Shown here: in pieces, positions 16,827-25,167 of the stretch
Layout: each line of letters opens with the position of its first letter
Numbering within the stretch: the stretch's first letter is position 1
From: Spirosoma aerolatum
GTDB taxonomy: Bacteria > Bacteroidota > Bacteroidia > Cytophagales > Spirosomataceae
NCBI RefSeq assembly: GCF_002056795.1
Contig: NZ_CP020104.1
Coordinates: forward strand, 2,615,001 to 2,679,000
DNA length: 64,000 bases
Direction of reading: 5' to 3'
The notes under the pieces: generated by a model
What the model was told of the DNA's origin: nothing
The model's input: only the letters and a program-made list of their open reading frames with translations
Databases searched by the model: none
Position numbers and translations under genes: made by a program

Positions 16827-17483
16827 TCAGACTTCATTTACTTTTGACCGTAAAGCGTCAAAGCGCTCGGCTTCCATCTCACCTTGTATAGTCGTCATAA
16901 TCTGCTCAAAGGCGTGTTTGGGAACCGTTGCTTTTAAGCCCGACAGCATCCCGACATTCTCAGCTTCACGCTGGGCGGGAATTATATATTTCAGCCAAAG
17001 CAGCAGCATCGGAAAGTCAAAACTTTGCATTACTGAATTGCGTTGCTGGATGAGTTCCTCATCAGTAAAATATTGCTGCAACAACAGTTCGGTTACCGTT
17101 TCTTCTTCAAAAATGTGTTCCAGGTATTGACTTTGAAACCGGGAGAAGGCTAGGTAAAACGAGTGCAACTCATCCTGGGATTCGTTGCCCGTCAAACCTG
17201 CAAGTTGCTGTTCAAGCGCTAGTTGAACCCCTTCGAGTTGTTGGTGGTCGTGCCGGTCATGTTCAGATGCCCCTTTGGCCCGCTCTTCCAAAAGCGTCAG
17301 GGTATGCTCATTCTCGGTGTGAGCATGATGCGTAAGTAGGGTAAACAGCTCCTGTCCCAAGTCTTTGAGCTGGCTCAGTTGAGTGGGATCGTCAACGTCG
17401 ATAAAACCTAAGGTATAGGAAAATCGGCTCATTAGGCTTCGAAGCCCTTTGTGCGGGGTGGCAAATGATTTTACGCGGGTCAT
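16827..17483 (-). CDS. Hemerythrin-like domain protein
   Basis: 218 aa, all-helical. Histidine and acidic residues are spaced as in HHE cation-binding domains: LLTHHAHTENEHTLTLL, then SEHDRHDHQQLEG, then a later QYLEHIFEEETV. Such proteins bind a di-iron centre and O2 or NO, or sense iron/redox state, in the cytoplasm. Length exceeds a simple single HHE unit (about 130), with a C-terminal helical extension to LKATVPKHAFEQIMTTIQGEM. No operon partner is obvious. Confidence 0.82.
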   Translation of the reverse strand: MTRVKSFATPHKGLRSLMSRFSYTLGFIDVDDPTQLSQLKDLGQELFTLLTHHAHTENEHTLTLLEERAKGASEHDRHDHQQLEGVQLALEQQLAGLTGNESQDELHSFYLAFSRFQSQYLEHIFEEETVTELLLQQYFTDEELIQQRNSVMQSFDFPMLLLWLKYIIPAQREAENVGMLSGLKATVPKHAFEQIMTTIQGEMEAERFDALRSKVNEV

Positions 17484-17747
17484 AGACTTATATGCGTGTT
17501 GAATTCGAAAAAGAGACTTTTTACCAATAACCTCTTCAAGGAGGTTTTATCGATATATGAATTTATTTATAAACTGGAATGGCCAAGTTGAACATTCTGA
17601 GAGCCAGAAGGCTATTCGTCCGAAAGCAGGATTTGAAGCGGTTCGTTAGCGGTACATGTTCCTTTGTGTAGCCGCTGCATAAGCCTTGTTATAGGCCATT
17701 TATGGTACTAGAGTCGATCAACTACTGGATCCGAATCACCATTCTGG

Positions 17748-17828
17748 AATAGCCCTGGCAGTATGCCAGGGCTATTCAACCGGCCTCTTAGCTCAGCTGA
17801 TACCAATTCGTTGAAAATATCAGCTGAG
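17748..17828 (-). terminator. Two hairpins downstream of toxin gene 1
   Basis: Perfect 13-bp stem 17748-17760/17764-17776 (AATAGCCCTGGCA) and a perfect 11-bp stem 17792-17802/17818-17828 (CTCAGCTGATA). They lie 145-225 bp beyond the toxin-1 stop; neither is followed by a strong T tract. Probable transcript end or mRNA-stability elements. Nothing else recognisable between 17484 and 17972. Confidence 0.5.
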
Positions 17829-17972
17829 TGCTTTAAGCAAATCCCAGAACACCTTGCGGACTGTCTTTCGTCGATGCTCAGACCTGCCAACATGCCAGGT
17901 TGGGGAAAGCGTTGGCATAAGCAGCCACCGAATGTTCTGTGACGCTTTTTACATGGCGGGCGCGAATGCGGT

Positions 17973-19352
17973 TTACTTTCGCGGCCAGCGCATAAAACCA
18001 AAGATGATGCAATCGGCACTGTCCCCTAAAGAGTCACAGATGCCGTGAATGTACATACTTGACAGCGCATAATTATCATACCCGACTTGCGCTTTATATC
18101 CTCCAGCTCCCTTTTGTCCGCCCATCTGCTGGGTAAAGGTGCCGTTAGCATCTATGAATTGAAGCGTGTAGATAGCCATGGCACCAGCATCTGGAATGCC
18201 ATAGGTTACCAGCGCCCGGACCATCGGTGCGTCGGGTGATAAGTTAAATACACCGCCCAGTGGGAACGCATTCGTACCCCCATTTTGATCGCCCATTCGT
18301 TCCGTATATTCCACCCCACCCGGTCCGCCACCGGCTGGATAGGTTAGGTCAACCGCATCAATTCGATGGCCACCCCATACCTCAAACCAAAGCGGAAACT
18401 GGGTTGCCGGTGTCGGTAATGCGATGGGGGGTTGGTTAGGGTTATCGACAGTTGAGATGTTACCATACGGATCCGAGTAAATCTCGCGGGTAAATAAATA
18501 GATCGGCGTATTATCCGGATTTTTCGGACCATTGGGGTAGATGCTAGGATCATAGTAGGGCCATGAATCCATATAGTCAAGAACCAGCATGGTCATCTGG
18601 CGGTCAAAGGTGTTAACGGTTAAAAATGGCTCGCACGTCACATCATTTCGCTTCGTTTTACCGACTAACTTAGCTCGGCTGCTCGTATACCAGCCAGAGA
18701 CATAATTGACCGCTTCTGCGATAAAACTTGTCAAGTCGGTCTGAGCTTGCTGCACGTCTCCAGGTTTCATCGCCCAATCATTCCCATGAAGTACCGCATC
18801 GCGTAATAGAGCCAGGAACATGTTGGTATACTGGGCATACAAGGGCAACAGCGACACCTCGTAACCAGCTGTCGTGAAAAGATAGCGAGAACCAACAAAT
18901 ACTTCGTGTACACTTATCCATCTATCACTTACATCACCGTTGTCTTTGATGGCATTCAAATAATCCACTATAAGTAAATTCAGGGAATCCAGTGCGCCTT
19001 TTGCCTGCGTATACGTATAGTCATCGAATTTTTGGTCGACTAATGCTTGTACCTGGGCTTTAACCTGGTCCCATGGGCCGGATCCTGAGTTGGGCCATAA
19101 GACGCTAATCACACCGCTAATGATTTCCCCGCCTTCGGGGACTGCAGCGCTAATCGCGTCGGTGATGGCATCTTTGGCTAATTCATTCCAATCGGACGAA
19201 TCTACGGTTAAAGGCGGTTGAATCGGAGGAATGTTGTGGTCCTGTAAAGTACAGCTTTGCAGGAGCGATGAGGAGAGAAAGAGACTCCCGGCTCCCAGCA
19301 CTGAGCGTTGGAGAAATTTTCGGCGATTCGTCAAATTTGATTGTAAAAACAT
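17973..19352 (-). CDS. Cry-like pore-forming toxin homologue 1 (Tat-type lipoprotein)
   Basis: 459 aa. Residues 1-34: twin-arginine motif NRRKFLQ (RR at 10-11), hydrophobic stretch, then LLQSC with Cys34 as lipobox. About 50-300 is an alpha-helical region with the conserved blocks of the delta-endotoxin N-terminal domain: VPEGGEIISGVISVLWP (71-87), DQVKAQVQALVDQK (95-108), LPLYAQYTNMFLALLRDAVLHG (169-190), NTFDRQMTMLVLDYMDSWPYYD (247-268) and the closing LFTREIYSDPYG (286-297). About 320-459 is beta-rich and glycine-rich (WGGHRIDAVDLTYPAGGGPGG), most like a beta-prism/jacalin-type lectin fold as in Cry domain II. The usual third domain is absent. Paralogue: 23297-24874. Family recognition is by motif; a profile search is needed for proof. 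Confidence 0.75.
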   Translation of the reverse strand: MFLQSNLTNRRKFLQRSVLGAGSLFLSSSLLQSCTLQDHNIPPIQPPLTVDSSDWNELAKDAITDAISAAVPEGGEIISGVISVLWPNSGSGPWDQVKAQVQALVDQKFDDYTYTQAKGALDSLNLLIVDYLNAIKDNGDVSDRWISVHEVFVGSRYLFTTAGYEVSLLPLYAQYTNMFLALLRDAVLHGNDWAMKPGDVQQAQTDLTSFIAEAVNYVSGWYTSSRAKLVGKTKRNDVTCEPFLTVNTFDRQMTMLVLDYMDSWPYYDPSIYPNGPKNPDNTPIYLFTREIYSDPYGNISTVDNPNQPPIALPTPATQFPLWFEVWGGHRIDAVDLTYPAGGGPGGVEYTERMGDQNGGTNAFPLGGVFNLSPDAPMVRALVTYGIPDAGAMAIYTLQFIDANGTFTQQMGGQKGAGGYKAQVGYDNYALSSMYIHGICDSLGDSADCIIFGFMRWPRK

Positions 19353-19648
19353 GGTAGGTTTTGATTTTTGGTGAAAAAATTACCTTTGACTAACTACAGG
19401 GAAACAGGCTGTTTGGCGCAGGTTGACTGACCTCAGGTTAGGAATAAATGCCCCTTCGAGGCCATCAGGCGGTGCTTACTTGCCGGGACAAAACTACCCC
19501 AGCACCGTCCTGGGCTGGTTGCCCAAAACGGCCAATTCAGTTGACCTTAGCGGCCAATTTTGCCCCATGAGCCGTTATCAGGCGCACTAAAGGGGGCCGA
19601 TTGGTACAATTAGCCGAAAAATATGGATGAAAAAGAGAATTGATTTAA
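19353..19648 (-). repeat. Duplicated toxin promoter block, copy 1
   Basis: About 295 bp nearly identical to 24875-25167 in front of toxin 2. It contains the direct-repeat operator (19521-19566). Differences are scattered substitutions and an extra A near 19373. It shows that toxin gene plus promoter were copied together. Confidence 0.9.
19521..19566 (-). promoter_or_regulatory. Direct-repeat operator of toxin 1
   Basis: CGGCCAATT occurs at 19529-19537 and again at 19551-19559, start-to-start distance 22 bp (two helical turns), each in a GCCCAAAAC / TTTTGCCC context. The same arrangement stands before toxin 2 and tatA at about the same distance (177-186 bp) from the start codon. Likely site of the hybrid AraC-type regulator 25166-29170, as such regulators bind direct repeats; inferred. 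Confidence 0.65.
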
Positions 19649-19742
19649 GCCCTGGATGCGGGATTCAGTCATGGTTTTGGCCGTCAGCAGGATAACGGCC
19701 ATGTGGGCCGTGAGCGGGGTTGTTTTGACGAGGGGGCACATA
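19646..19742 (-). pseudogene. Scrap of a second hybrid two-component regulator gene
   Basis: 19646-19728 matches 25661-25743, which encodes part of the receiver domain of the intact regulator, with one or two changes; 19727-19736 then matches 26009-26018. Compared with the intact copy, the segment for the AraC DNA-binding domain (25168-25660) and an internal part were deleted, the first apparently between TAAGCCC repeats. It is non-coding now. Confidence 0.8.
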
Positions 19743-19877
19743 GTAGCCTACCAGAGTCCGTCGCTGAAATAAGGCGTTATTACCGCCGTTGACAGCTCGC
19801 TGGCGCGGGGGGTAGACTAGACGAGTTTGGGGTAGCAACCTTTAAAGCGTAGCGCGTTGCTGACTGAGCGCGTAACA

Positions 19878-20040
19878 CTAATCGCTTAAGGCATTATCGG
19901 CAAAGTCATTGAGGTATATCAGTAGTTGATCCGGTGAATAACGACTGCCGTTGGCCTGGATCCAGGGATAGGTGGCGTGACAATCCTGCTACAATACCAC
20001 AGCTAAAGAAGCAAAGCTTACCTGAAGTTTCGTTACAATA
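19878..20040 (-). pseudogene. Unidentified gene remnant
   Basis: On the minus strand, ending at TAG 19878-19880, the frame reads KLQVSFASLAVVL, stop, QDCHATYPWIQANGSRYSP, DQLLIYLNDFADNALSD. The composition is protein-like but one in-frame stop interrupts it and no start is found. Family not recognised. The remaining bases 19743-20146 hold nothing else identifiable. Confidence 0.3.
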
Positions 20041-20146
20041 GCTGTTTCAGCGGCATTATATAGGCTAGTGCTCTTCCAAAATAGAGGCTAGTACTCTAAG
20101 ATGTCTAACTATTAAATTGGACAAGTACTAGACATAAAGCTGAGTA

Positions 20147-20497
20147 CTATTGATTATGAAAGAGGATTTCATTCCCTTTTTTGAGCGTCATTTTACCCTG
20201 ATGTTCGGTGTATTCGTACTCAGAATTGCTGTATTTTATGCCTGAAGCCGTGGTGTCCTGCTTTAGCTTAATTTCTGTACCATTCAGTACAAACGTAGCG
20301 GTGTGTTTGGCGTTGTCGTAAGCCATCGCCAGTTTGACACCCTGGCTATTGGTGACGGTGTCTCGGACAATCGAATCGGCAATCGGCTGCTTAGCAGTGG
20401 TCTGCGTTGACGATTGCTTGACCGTTTTCTGAGAGGATTGGCAGGCATAAAGCCCTCCACTAAGCGCTATACTCAGGAGGAATATGATTGATTTCAT
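20147..20497 (-). CDS. MliC-like lipoprotein
   Basis: 116 aa from M at 20497, giving signal MKSIIFLLSIALSGGLYAC with a lipobox Cys at 19; the longer reading from 20533 lacks a signal. After a polar linker (about 20-45) a small beta domain contains GVKLAMAYDNAKHTATFVLNG, LKQDTTASGIKYSNSEYEYTEH, and MTLKKGNEILF. This matches the MliC pattern (substrate-mimicking SGxxYS loop followed by an acidic/aromatic strand and a KG turn) of inhibitors of C-type lysozyme. It would protect the cell from host or prey lysozyme in the periplasm or at the surface. Single-gene unit. Confidence 0.72.
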   Translation of the reverse strand: MKSIIFLLSIALSGGLYACQSSQKTVKQSSTQTTAKQPIADSIVRDTVTNSQGVKLAMAYDNAKHTATFVLNGTEIKLKQDTTASGIKYSNSEYEYTEHQGKMTLKKGNEILFHNQ

Positions 20498-20533
20498 AAT
20501 GGATGAATGGGAGTAGTGTTGGTTTTGGCTCAA

Positions 20534-21058
20534 CAGCCAGAAGTAAGTCTAGGGGTAACCATGTTGACTTGTTTAACGCTAAGACGATTCGCCGTGAGTA
20601 ATACCTTCATTAGGTGTATTTGTCCGAGTTTATAGCCTTAGTAACTACTAGATGGTTGACAAACGGCTAAAGTCAAGCTAAGATTCTGTTTAAAAATGGG
20701 GTTGTACATGACTGAAACGATTGAATCAGCCTATCCTGGTGGTGATCCTCATTCGCCCGATCGGAGGTTAGCCGGTTCAGCCACTGGTCCCGGCGCGGTC
20801 CGCCGTTGCGGGGAACCAGCTTAACGGTACGGCCCGATGCGGAAAATTTTATTAACGGTAAACGCCAATCAGTCGCATACCTGCCAGCTTATACGGAAGA
20901 AAAATACGGCAGAGAGTCAACAAAGAGAACAGTTCTTGTTTTCCGACAGGGCAGGCCTATTACCGAAATACAAACCAATGCTAACAACTGATCAACTGGC
21001 TCTCTAAATGACTGGCTGATTGGTTGTCGATAAACAAACTCGATTCACTCGGATTGAC
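20534..21058. other. Intergenic region, weak coding potential only
   Basis: 525 bp between the MliC-like gene and tatA. A plus-strand frame 20806-20991 (61 codons; GRESTKRTVLVFRQGRPITE near its end) has modest protein character but no recognised family or convincing ribosome binding site. No hairpin or operator seen. Confidence 0.3.
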
Positions 21059-21247
21059 CTATTTCAGGCCGTCTTCAATATGCTCGCGAACGTCTTTGGT
21101 GGCGTTTTTAAACTCTTTGATGCCCGTACCCAGGCCCCTGGCCAGTTCGGGAATCTTTTTGGCACCAAACAGCAGGATTAATGCCAGCATAATAAAGATC
21201 ATTTCCTGACCGCCTAAACCCATAATGGCAAAAATGCTTGAAATCAT
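21059..21247 (-). CDS. tatA: Sec-independent (Tat) translocase subunit TatA/E
   Basis: 62 aa: one membrane helix (about 12-30, GGQEMIFIMLALILLFGAKK), the hinge FGAKKIPELARGLG and an amphipathic helix ending in a charged tail (KDVREHIEDGLK). The F-G-x-x-x-hP-x-x-h signature is that of TatA. TatA oligomers form the conduit for folded proteins with twin-arginine signals. No tatB or tatC is adjacent, so it is a stand-alone extra TatA. It lies between two genes whose products carry twin-arginine lipoprotein signals and shares their operator. Confidence 0.93.
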   Translation of the reverse strand: MISSIFAIMGLGGQEMIFIMLALILLFGAKKIPELARGLGTGIKEFKNATKDVREHIEDGLK

Positions 21248-21424
21248 GATTCTTGAAATTTATATGTATGAAAAAAAAGAAAACGCAACATGTGTTATTT
21301 GTCAAAGAATCAGCTAGTTGCCATGCCAGAGCGACTATGCCAGCTGGTTCTTATTGAGCACATTATTTTGGCTGACTTGATCCGATTGTGGGACAAAGGT
21401 AGGGGGCGTGGCCCAGCACCGGTA

Positions 21425-21466
21425 GCCCAAATCGGCCAATTTAGTAGCCCAAAACGGCCAAATTTG
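21425..21466 (-). promoter_or_regulatory. Direct-repeat operator of tatA
   Basis: CGGCCAATT at 21433-21441 and CGGCCAAAT at 21455-21463, again 22 bp apart, each preceded by GCCCAAA. The sequence just upstream (GGGACAAA ... CCCAGCACCG) also matches the toxin promoters, though the surrounding DNA does not, so conservation is concentrated on the regulatory site. It is 186 bp upstream of the tatA start. Confidence 0.62.
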
Positions 21467-21479
21467 TTCCTACTCTGTA

Positions 21480-21644
21480 ACTCGCTCGAAACCGTCCAAC
21501 TAGGTTAGGATATCTTTGTAAGCGATGATTAGAATCGGTGGTCTGGGGCGTCTTTCGACCCTGACGGATGACCATAGCGTGATTGTATAAGATCTTGTGC
21601 AATTTATCGCGACCTAATCGCTTCGGCGCTCCGATTGATCCCAC
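21480..21644 (-). pseudogene. IS3-family transposase fragment
   Basis: Residues GSIGAPKRLGRDKLHKIL, then RQGRKTPQTTDSNHRLQRYPNLVG, match the region of IS3-type OrfB between the HTH_21 segment and the DDE core (R.LGRDKL...GRKT..TT.S.H...KYPNL). No integrase core follows; the fragment stops in the tatA operator region. A dead insertion sequence piece. Confidence 0.6.
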
Positions 21645-21715
21645 TTTTGCGCTTGCTTCATGGCGGCAAAGTTAGCAGACCCCTTTGCATCGTCTGGCGG
21701 TAAAGTTAGACCCAG

Positions 21716-21905
21716 CTGCGAATTGTGTATCCAATGTGAACACCTAAATCCGTCATCACCTGATTCACATCTTCTCCGCCGAAGTGAATTCGGAAAACGG
21801 CGGTTTCGCTAAGTTGTTCGCTATACTGGAAACGACCGCTTCGTCGGGCCGATCAAAAGGTCTCGCATGTGGTCTTGTATGGTTACGGTCTGCCGTTGCG
21901 GTCGA
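21716..21905 (-). pseudogene. Unidentified gene remnant
   Basis: On the minus strand, ending at TAA 21716-21718, the frame reads SGRFQYSEQLSETAVFRIHF, GGEDVNQVMTDLGVHIGYTI, RSWV; upstream the reading continues only in another frame (DHMRDLLIGPTKRSFPV). Probably the C-terminal end of a frameshifted gene; family not recognised. 21906-22023 holds nothing identified. Confidence 0.3.
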
Positions 21906-22023
21906 TTTTTGGTGAAAATCTGACAACCTATATCAGGAAAAGACAATGATACCCGCACAATCCAGCAATTTTAGGGCAATACCAGTATGGATGGGTTATC
22001 TTCTAAAGAGTAATTTCCTCGTT

Positions 22024-22524
22024 TTACGCATCGCGGTGGTGCAATAAAAGCAGGGTCAGAACTTGAAAACTGACCATTCGTTCCGCACTGTTCAGGCCGT
22101 TCCAGCTCGTGCTTTGCCACATGGCAAACCATTCTCCACCCACTACTTCGAAGCCCAGAAACCAAATCAGTATCCCGATGGTAAGGCCTAACACGGCCCA
22201 GTTCTTAGCCGCATGAAATGTAATGGGATCGCTCTTTAAATGCTTAATCAACAACCAGCCTCCCCGCAGACAACAAACACTCATCAATATCTCCAGCCCG
22301 ATGATCAGCACGTAACAGGCATGAAAAATAATTGGATTGTCAAGGCTGCGATAATGAATCCGACTATTGGAAAAGGTGGTGTCCATTTTTAGAACGTGTT
22401 CAACGAACAGATAATTTGTGTCATAATCGGTTATGTTGCCCAACACAATGAAGAACGATTGGATTCCGATGGCGCTTACCGAAACCGTTTTGGTAATACG
22501 GAGTAAACGATTGGTCGAATACAT
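22024..22524 (-). CDS. DUF2165-family membrane protein
   Basis: 166 aa, four predicted membrane helices (about 10-30, 68-88, 110-130, 145-160). Family blocks: ITDYDTNYLFVEHVLKMDTT after the first helix, HACYVLIIGLEILMSVCCLRGGW, and the C-terminal FEVVGGEWFAMWQSTSWNGL. DUF2165 proteins are small inner-membrane proteins without known function. Next to the truncated HXXEE gene in the same orientation, 151 bp away. Confidence 0.85.
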   Translation of the reverse strand: MYSTNRLLRITKTVSVSAIGIQSFFIVLGNITDYDTNYLFVEHVLKMDTTFSNSRIHYRSLDNPIIFHACYVLIIGLEILMSVCCLRGGWLLIKHLKSDPITFHAAKNWAVLGLTIGILIWFLGFEVVGGEWFAMWQSTSWNGLNSAERMVSFQVLTLLLLHHRDA

Positions 22525-22675
22525 TGTACACAGGTTAAAGTATAAATTGCTTAGTTATTTAGTACCCTGGTAGACTTTTGCAACTACAGCCTGGGACGAC
22601 GCATGTCTCCGCTCCGGCCTTAGATCGGGCAAGCAACAGGCTGGCTGAATGGAGTTTATAAGATATACTCACCGT

Positions 22676-23047
22676 CTATTGCTTCGAAAAGGGATGGAAT
22701 CGAGGATGAATGAAGGTTTGCAAGACGTTAATTTTGATGGTGCGCACCATCGAACCCAGTGGGACACTGGCCGGATTGCCATCGAAGGGGTTCACCCGGT
22801 TCAGCCCGTTCAAATGCGTGACGTGGAAGACAAACCCAATCAAACAACCTAGCCCAATCGACCAAATGCCTGCTTCTTCGACAATATCGATGGTCAGCAT
22901 AAAAATTATCAGCCAGATGAACACCCGGGTAAAATCCAGATACGTCACCGGAAATAGCGTAGACCAATTGCGCCAATCATAAAAAAACTCCGCCAGAATG
23001 TGTAAGCCGTAAGCCGCCAGGGCTATCCAGAATATAGATTGATTCAT
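22676..23047 (-). CDS. HXXEE-like membrane protein, shortened paralogue
   Basis: 123 aa. The first 25 residues (MNQSIFWIALAAYGLHILAEFFYDWRNW) closely match those of the HXXEE protein at 13295-13768, and a second-half FHV motif is present (GFVFHVTHLNGLN). After about residue 75 the similarity fades and the last 45 residues (PFDGNPASVPLGSMV...) are not membrane-like, so the C-terminal two helices are lost by a frameshift or deletion. It may be non-functional. Supports segmental duplication within the island. Confidence 0.6.
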   Translation of the reverse strand: MNQSIFWIALAAYGLHILAEFFYDWRNWSTLFPVTYLDFTRVFIWLIIFMLTIDIVEEAGIWSIGLGCLIGFVFHVTHLNGLNRVNPFDGNPASVPLGSMVRTIKINVLQTFIHPRFHPFSKQ

Positions 23048-23296
23048 GCGTGTAGTGTATTAGTGAATATACATCGAGCTACATCAGGATCAATGCTTTT
23101 TTTCTCTTGTCACCCGCTTATTATCCGCTGTTGGCGTGATAAAAAATGGCCTGTTAAAACGGTTCCGCGTTACAGCTTGGCCGCGGTTAGGGCATTCGAC
23201 AGCCCCACCTACCCTGCATCCATTGCCAACATACCTACTCCAGCGGCCCCTACCCGGACCATTGATCAAGCAATCGCTTGGCGAAGACGATGCCAG

Positions 23297-24874
23297 CTAT
23301 TTTTTGGCGCGCGCTTTGATCGACGCCCAGTGCGCCTTGCGAGCCGCCTTTAATTCTTCTGAGATCAGACCCGCCGGAATAGCCAGTTTGGGGAAGGCTT
23401 TGGCAAAATCAGCCAACGAACGTTCTATAGGGTTTGTTACATAATTGGAACGAAGCGCGCCCAACGTGGCGGTTGGCGATAGCCAGTACATAAAACCAAA
23501 CACGATGCAATTTGCACTATTACCATATTGAGTATTGTAGCCGGGACTGTAAATACTAGACAAAGCATGATTCGTATAACCGACCACACCCGATTTGTAA
23601 TATCCCACGGATGAGCCCATCTGATGTGTATTTGTCTTATCGCTAAACGTGAAGAACATTGTACCAATGGCCTGGCTCTGGTTATTAACATTTTTTTCAT
23701 AATAGTCATAGGATACCTGAGCCTGGATGATCGGATTGTCGGGCGAATTAGTAAAGGTGTTGCCCGCATTAGAGCCCCCAATTGGATCACCCATTCGGGG
23801 CGTTTGGGTAACCCCCCCGGGTCCACCATTCGCTGGATAGGTGAGCTGAACCGCATCAATTCGACTGCCACTCCATACGGTTATTTGAGTAGGGCGCTGG
23901 GTAGCCGCCTGTTGCGGTAAAGTTAGGGGGTGACCGGTGGGTCCACCATTACCATTACGGGTATTGCCATACGGGTCCGAGTAAATTTCACGGTAAAACA
24001 GGTTTATCGGCGTTCCAGAAGAGTCTACCGCTCCATTCGGGAATCGGCTGATATCATAATACTGCCAGGTATCCATAAAGTGCAGTACCGATAACGTCAT
24101 CTGGCGTTCATACGTATTAACTGCAAAAAAAGGCTGGTTTGTATTGTTATTTTCCGGTGTCTTTGACAACAGGTCAGATGCATGGCTCGAATACCAATTT
24201 GCGGTGTAGGTAGTAAACTCAGTGATCTTCTGAGTCAAGTCTGACTGTGCTTGCGCCACGTCTCCAGGAGCCATACCCCACTCACTCCCATGTATTACTG
24301 CATCACGTAATGTGGCCAGGTACATGTTGGCAAAATGAGCAAACAAAGGCAATAGCAGCACCTCGTCCCCTGTTTGTTGAAAATTAGGCTGATATAGAGA
24401 AAAATCATTTCTTAAATCGACCCAATTCGTTTTGATATCACCCTGGTTATTAATTGCATTCGTATAATTGATAATAACGTTTTTCAAGCCATCCAGATTT
24501 GCTGATACCCTGCCGTAGACATCATCAGCGATTTTTTCGTCGATTAATGCTTCTACCTGTTCCCTGACTTGGCTCCATACGTCATCGCCTGAGCTGGGCC
24601 AAAAGGTTTCAACAAAAAAGCCAAGGATTTCACCGCCTTCGGGGACCGCTGTGGTAAGTCCAAGGAGGATGAGTGATTTTATTTGGTCATTCCAATCATA
24701 ATCATCAGCGCCTACTAAAGGTGGATTAACGTCTGGCGGATTGGGGTTGGTAGGGTCAATAATGTGGTCGGTGCAGCTGGCCAGTAGGCTGGGTACTACA
24801 AAGGCACTGCCAAAGCCCCACAAGGAGCGTTCCAGAAATTTTCGGCGCGTCGTTAAATTCGAGTGTAAAAACAT
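23297..24874 (-). CDS. Cry-like pore-forming toxin homologue 2 (Tat-type lipoprotein)
   Basis: 525 aa, paralogue of 17973-19352. Signal: TRRKFLE (RR at 10-11), hydrophobic core, SLLASC with Cys34. The helical domain (about 60-315) contains VPEGGEILGFFVETFWPSSG, WSQVREQVEALIDEKIAD, LLPLFAHFANMYLATLRDA, VNTYERQMTLSVLHFMDTW and FYREIYSDPYG, matching conserved Cry domain I blocks more closely than copy 1. The beta region (about 335-465) contains WSGSRIDAVQLTYPANGGPG and ends FGFMYWL. A 57-residue charged C-terminal tail, absent from copy 1, follows. It sits 292 bp from the intact regulator gene, whose direct-repeat site lies in between. Expected at the cell surface or released; target cells unknown. 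Confidence 0.77.
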   Translation of the reverse strand: MFLHSNLTTRRKFLERSLWGFGSAFVVPSLLASCTDHIIDPTNPNPPDVNPPLVGADDYDWNDQIKSLILLGLTTAVPEGGEILGFFVETFWPSSGDDVWSQVREQVEALIDEKIADDVYGRVSANLDGLKNVIINYTNAINNQGDIKTNWVDLRNDFSLYQPNFQQTGDEVLLLPLFAHFANMYLATLRDAVIHGSEWGMAPGDVAQAQSDLTQKITEFTTYTANWYSSHASDLLSKTPENNNTNQPFFAVNTYERQMTLSVLHFMDTWQYYDISRFPNGAVDSSGTPINLFYREIYSDPYGNTRNGNGGPTGHPLTLPQQAATQRPTQITVWSGSRIDAVQLTYPANGGPGGVTQTPRMGDPIGGSNAGNTFTNSPDNPIIQAQVSYDYYEKNVNNQSQAIGTMFFTFSDKTNTHQMGSSVGYYKSGVVGYTNHALSSIYSPGYNTQYGNSANCIVFGFMYWLSPTATLGALRSNYVTNPIERSLADFAKAFPKLAIPAGLISEELKAARKAHWASIKARAKK

Positions 24875-25167
24875 GGTAGGTTTTGATTTTTGGTGAAAAA
24901 TTACCTTTGACTAACTACAGGGAAACAGGCTGTTTGGCGCAGGTTGACTGACCTCAGGGCAGGGAATAAATGCCCCTTCGAGGCCAGCGGGCGGTGCTTA
25001 CTTGCCGGGACAAAACTACCCCAGCACCGTCCTGGGCTGGTTGCCCAAAACGGCCAATTCAGTTGATCATATCGGCCAATTTTGCCCAATGAGCCGTTAT
25101 CAGGCGCACCAAAGGGGATTGATTGGTACAATTAGATGAAAAATATGGATGAGAAGGAGATTGGCTT
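24875..25167 (-). promoter_or_regulatory. Toxin-2 promoter block with direct-repeat operator
   Basis: Copy 2 of the block at 19353-19648. CGGCCAATT at 25051-25059 and 25073-25081, 22 bp apart, 177 bp upstream of the toxin-2 start. Lies between the regulator stop and the toxin start. Confidence 0.65.

Noticed and set aside
17708..18019. 103-codon minus-strand frame beyond toxin 1
   Set aside because: It overlaps the toxin C-terminus and two hairpins and has no recognisable protein character.
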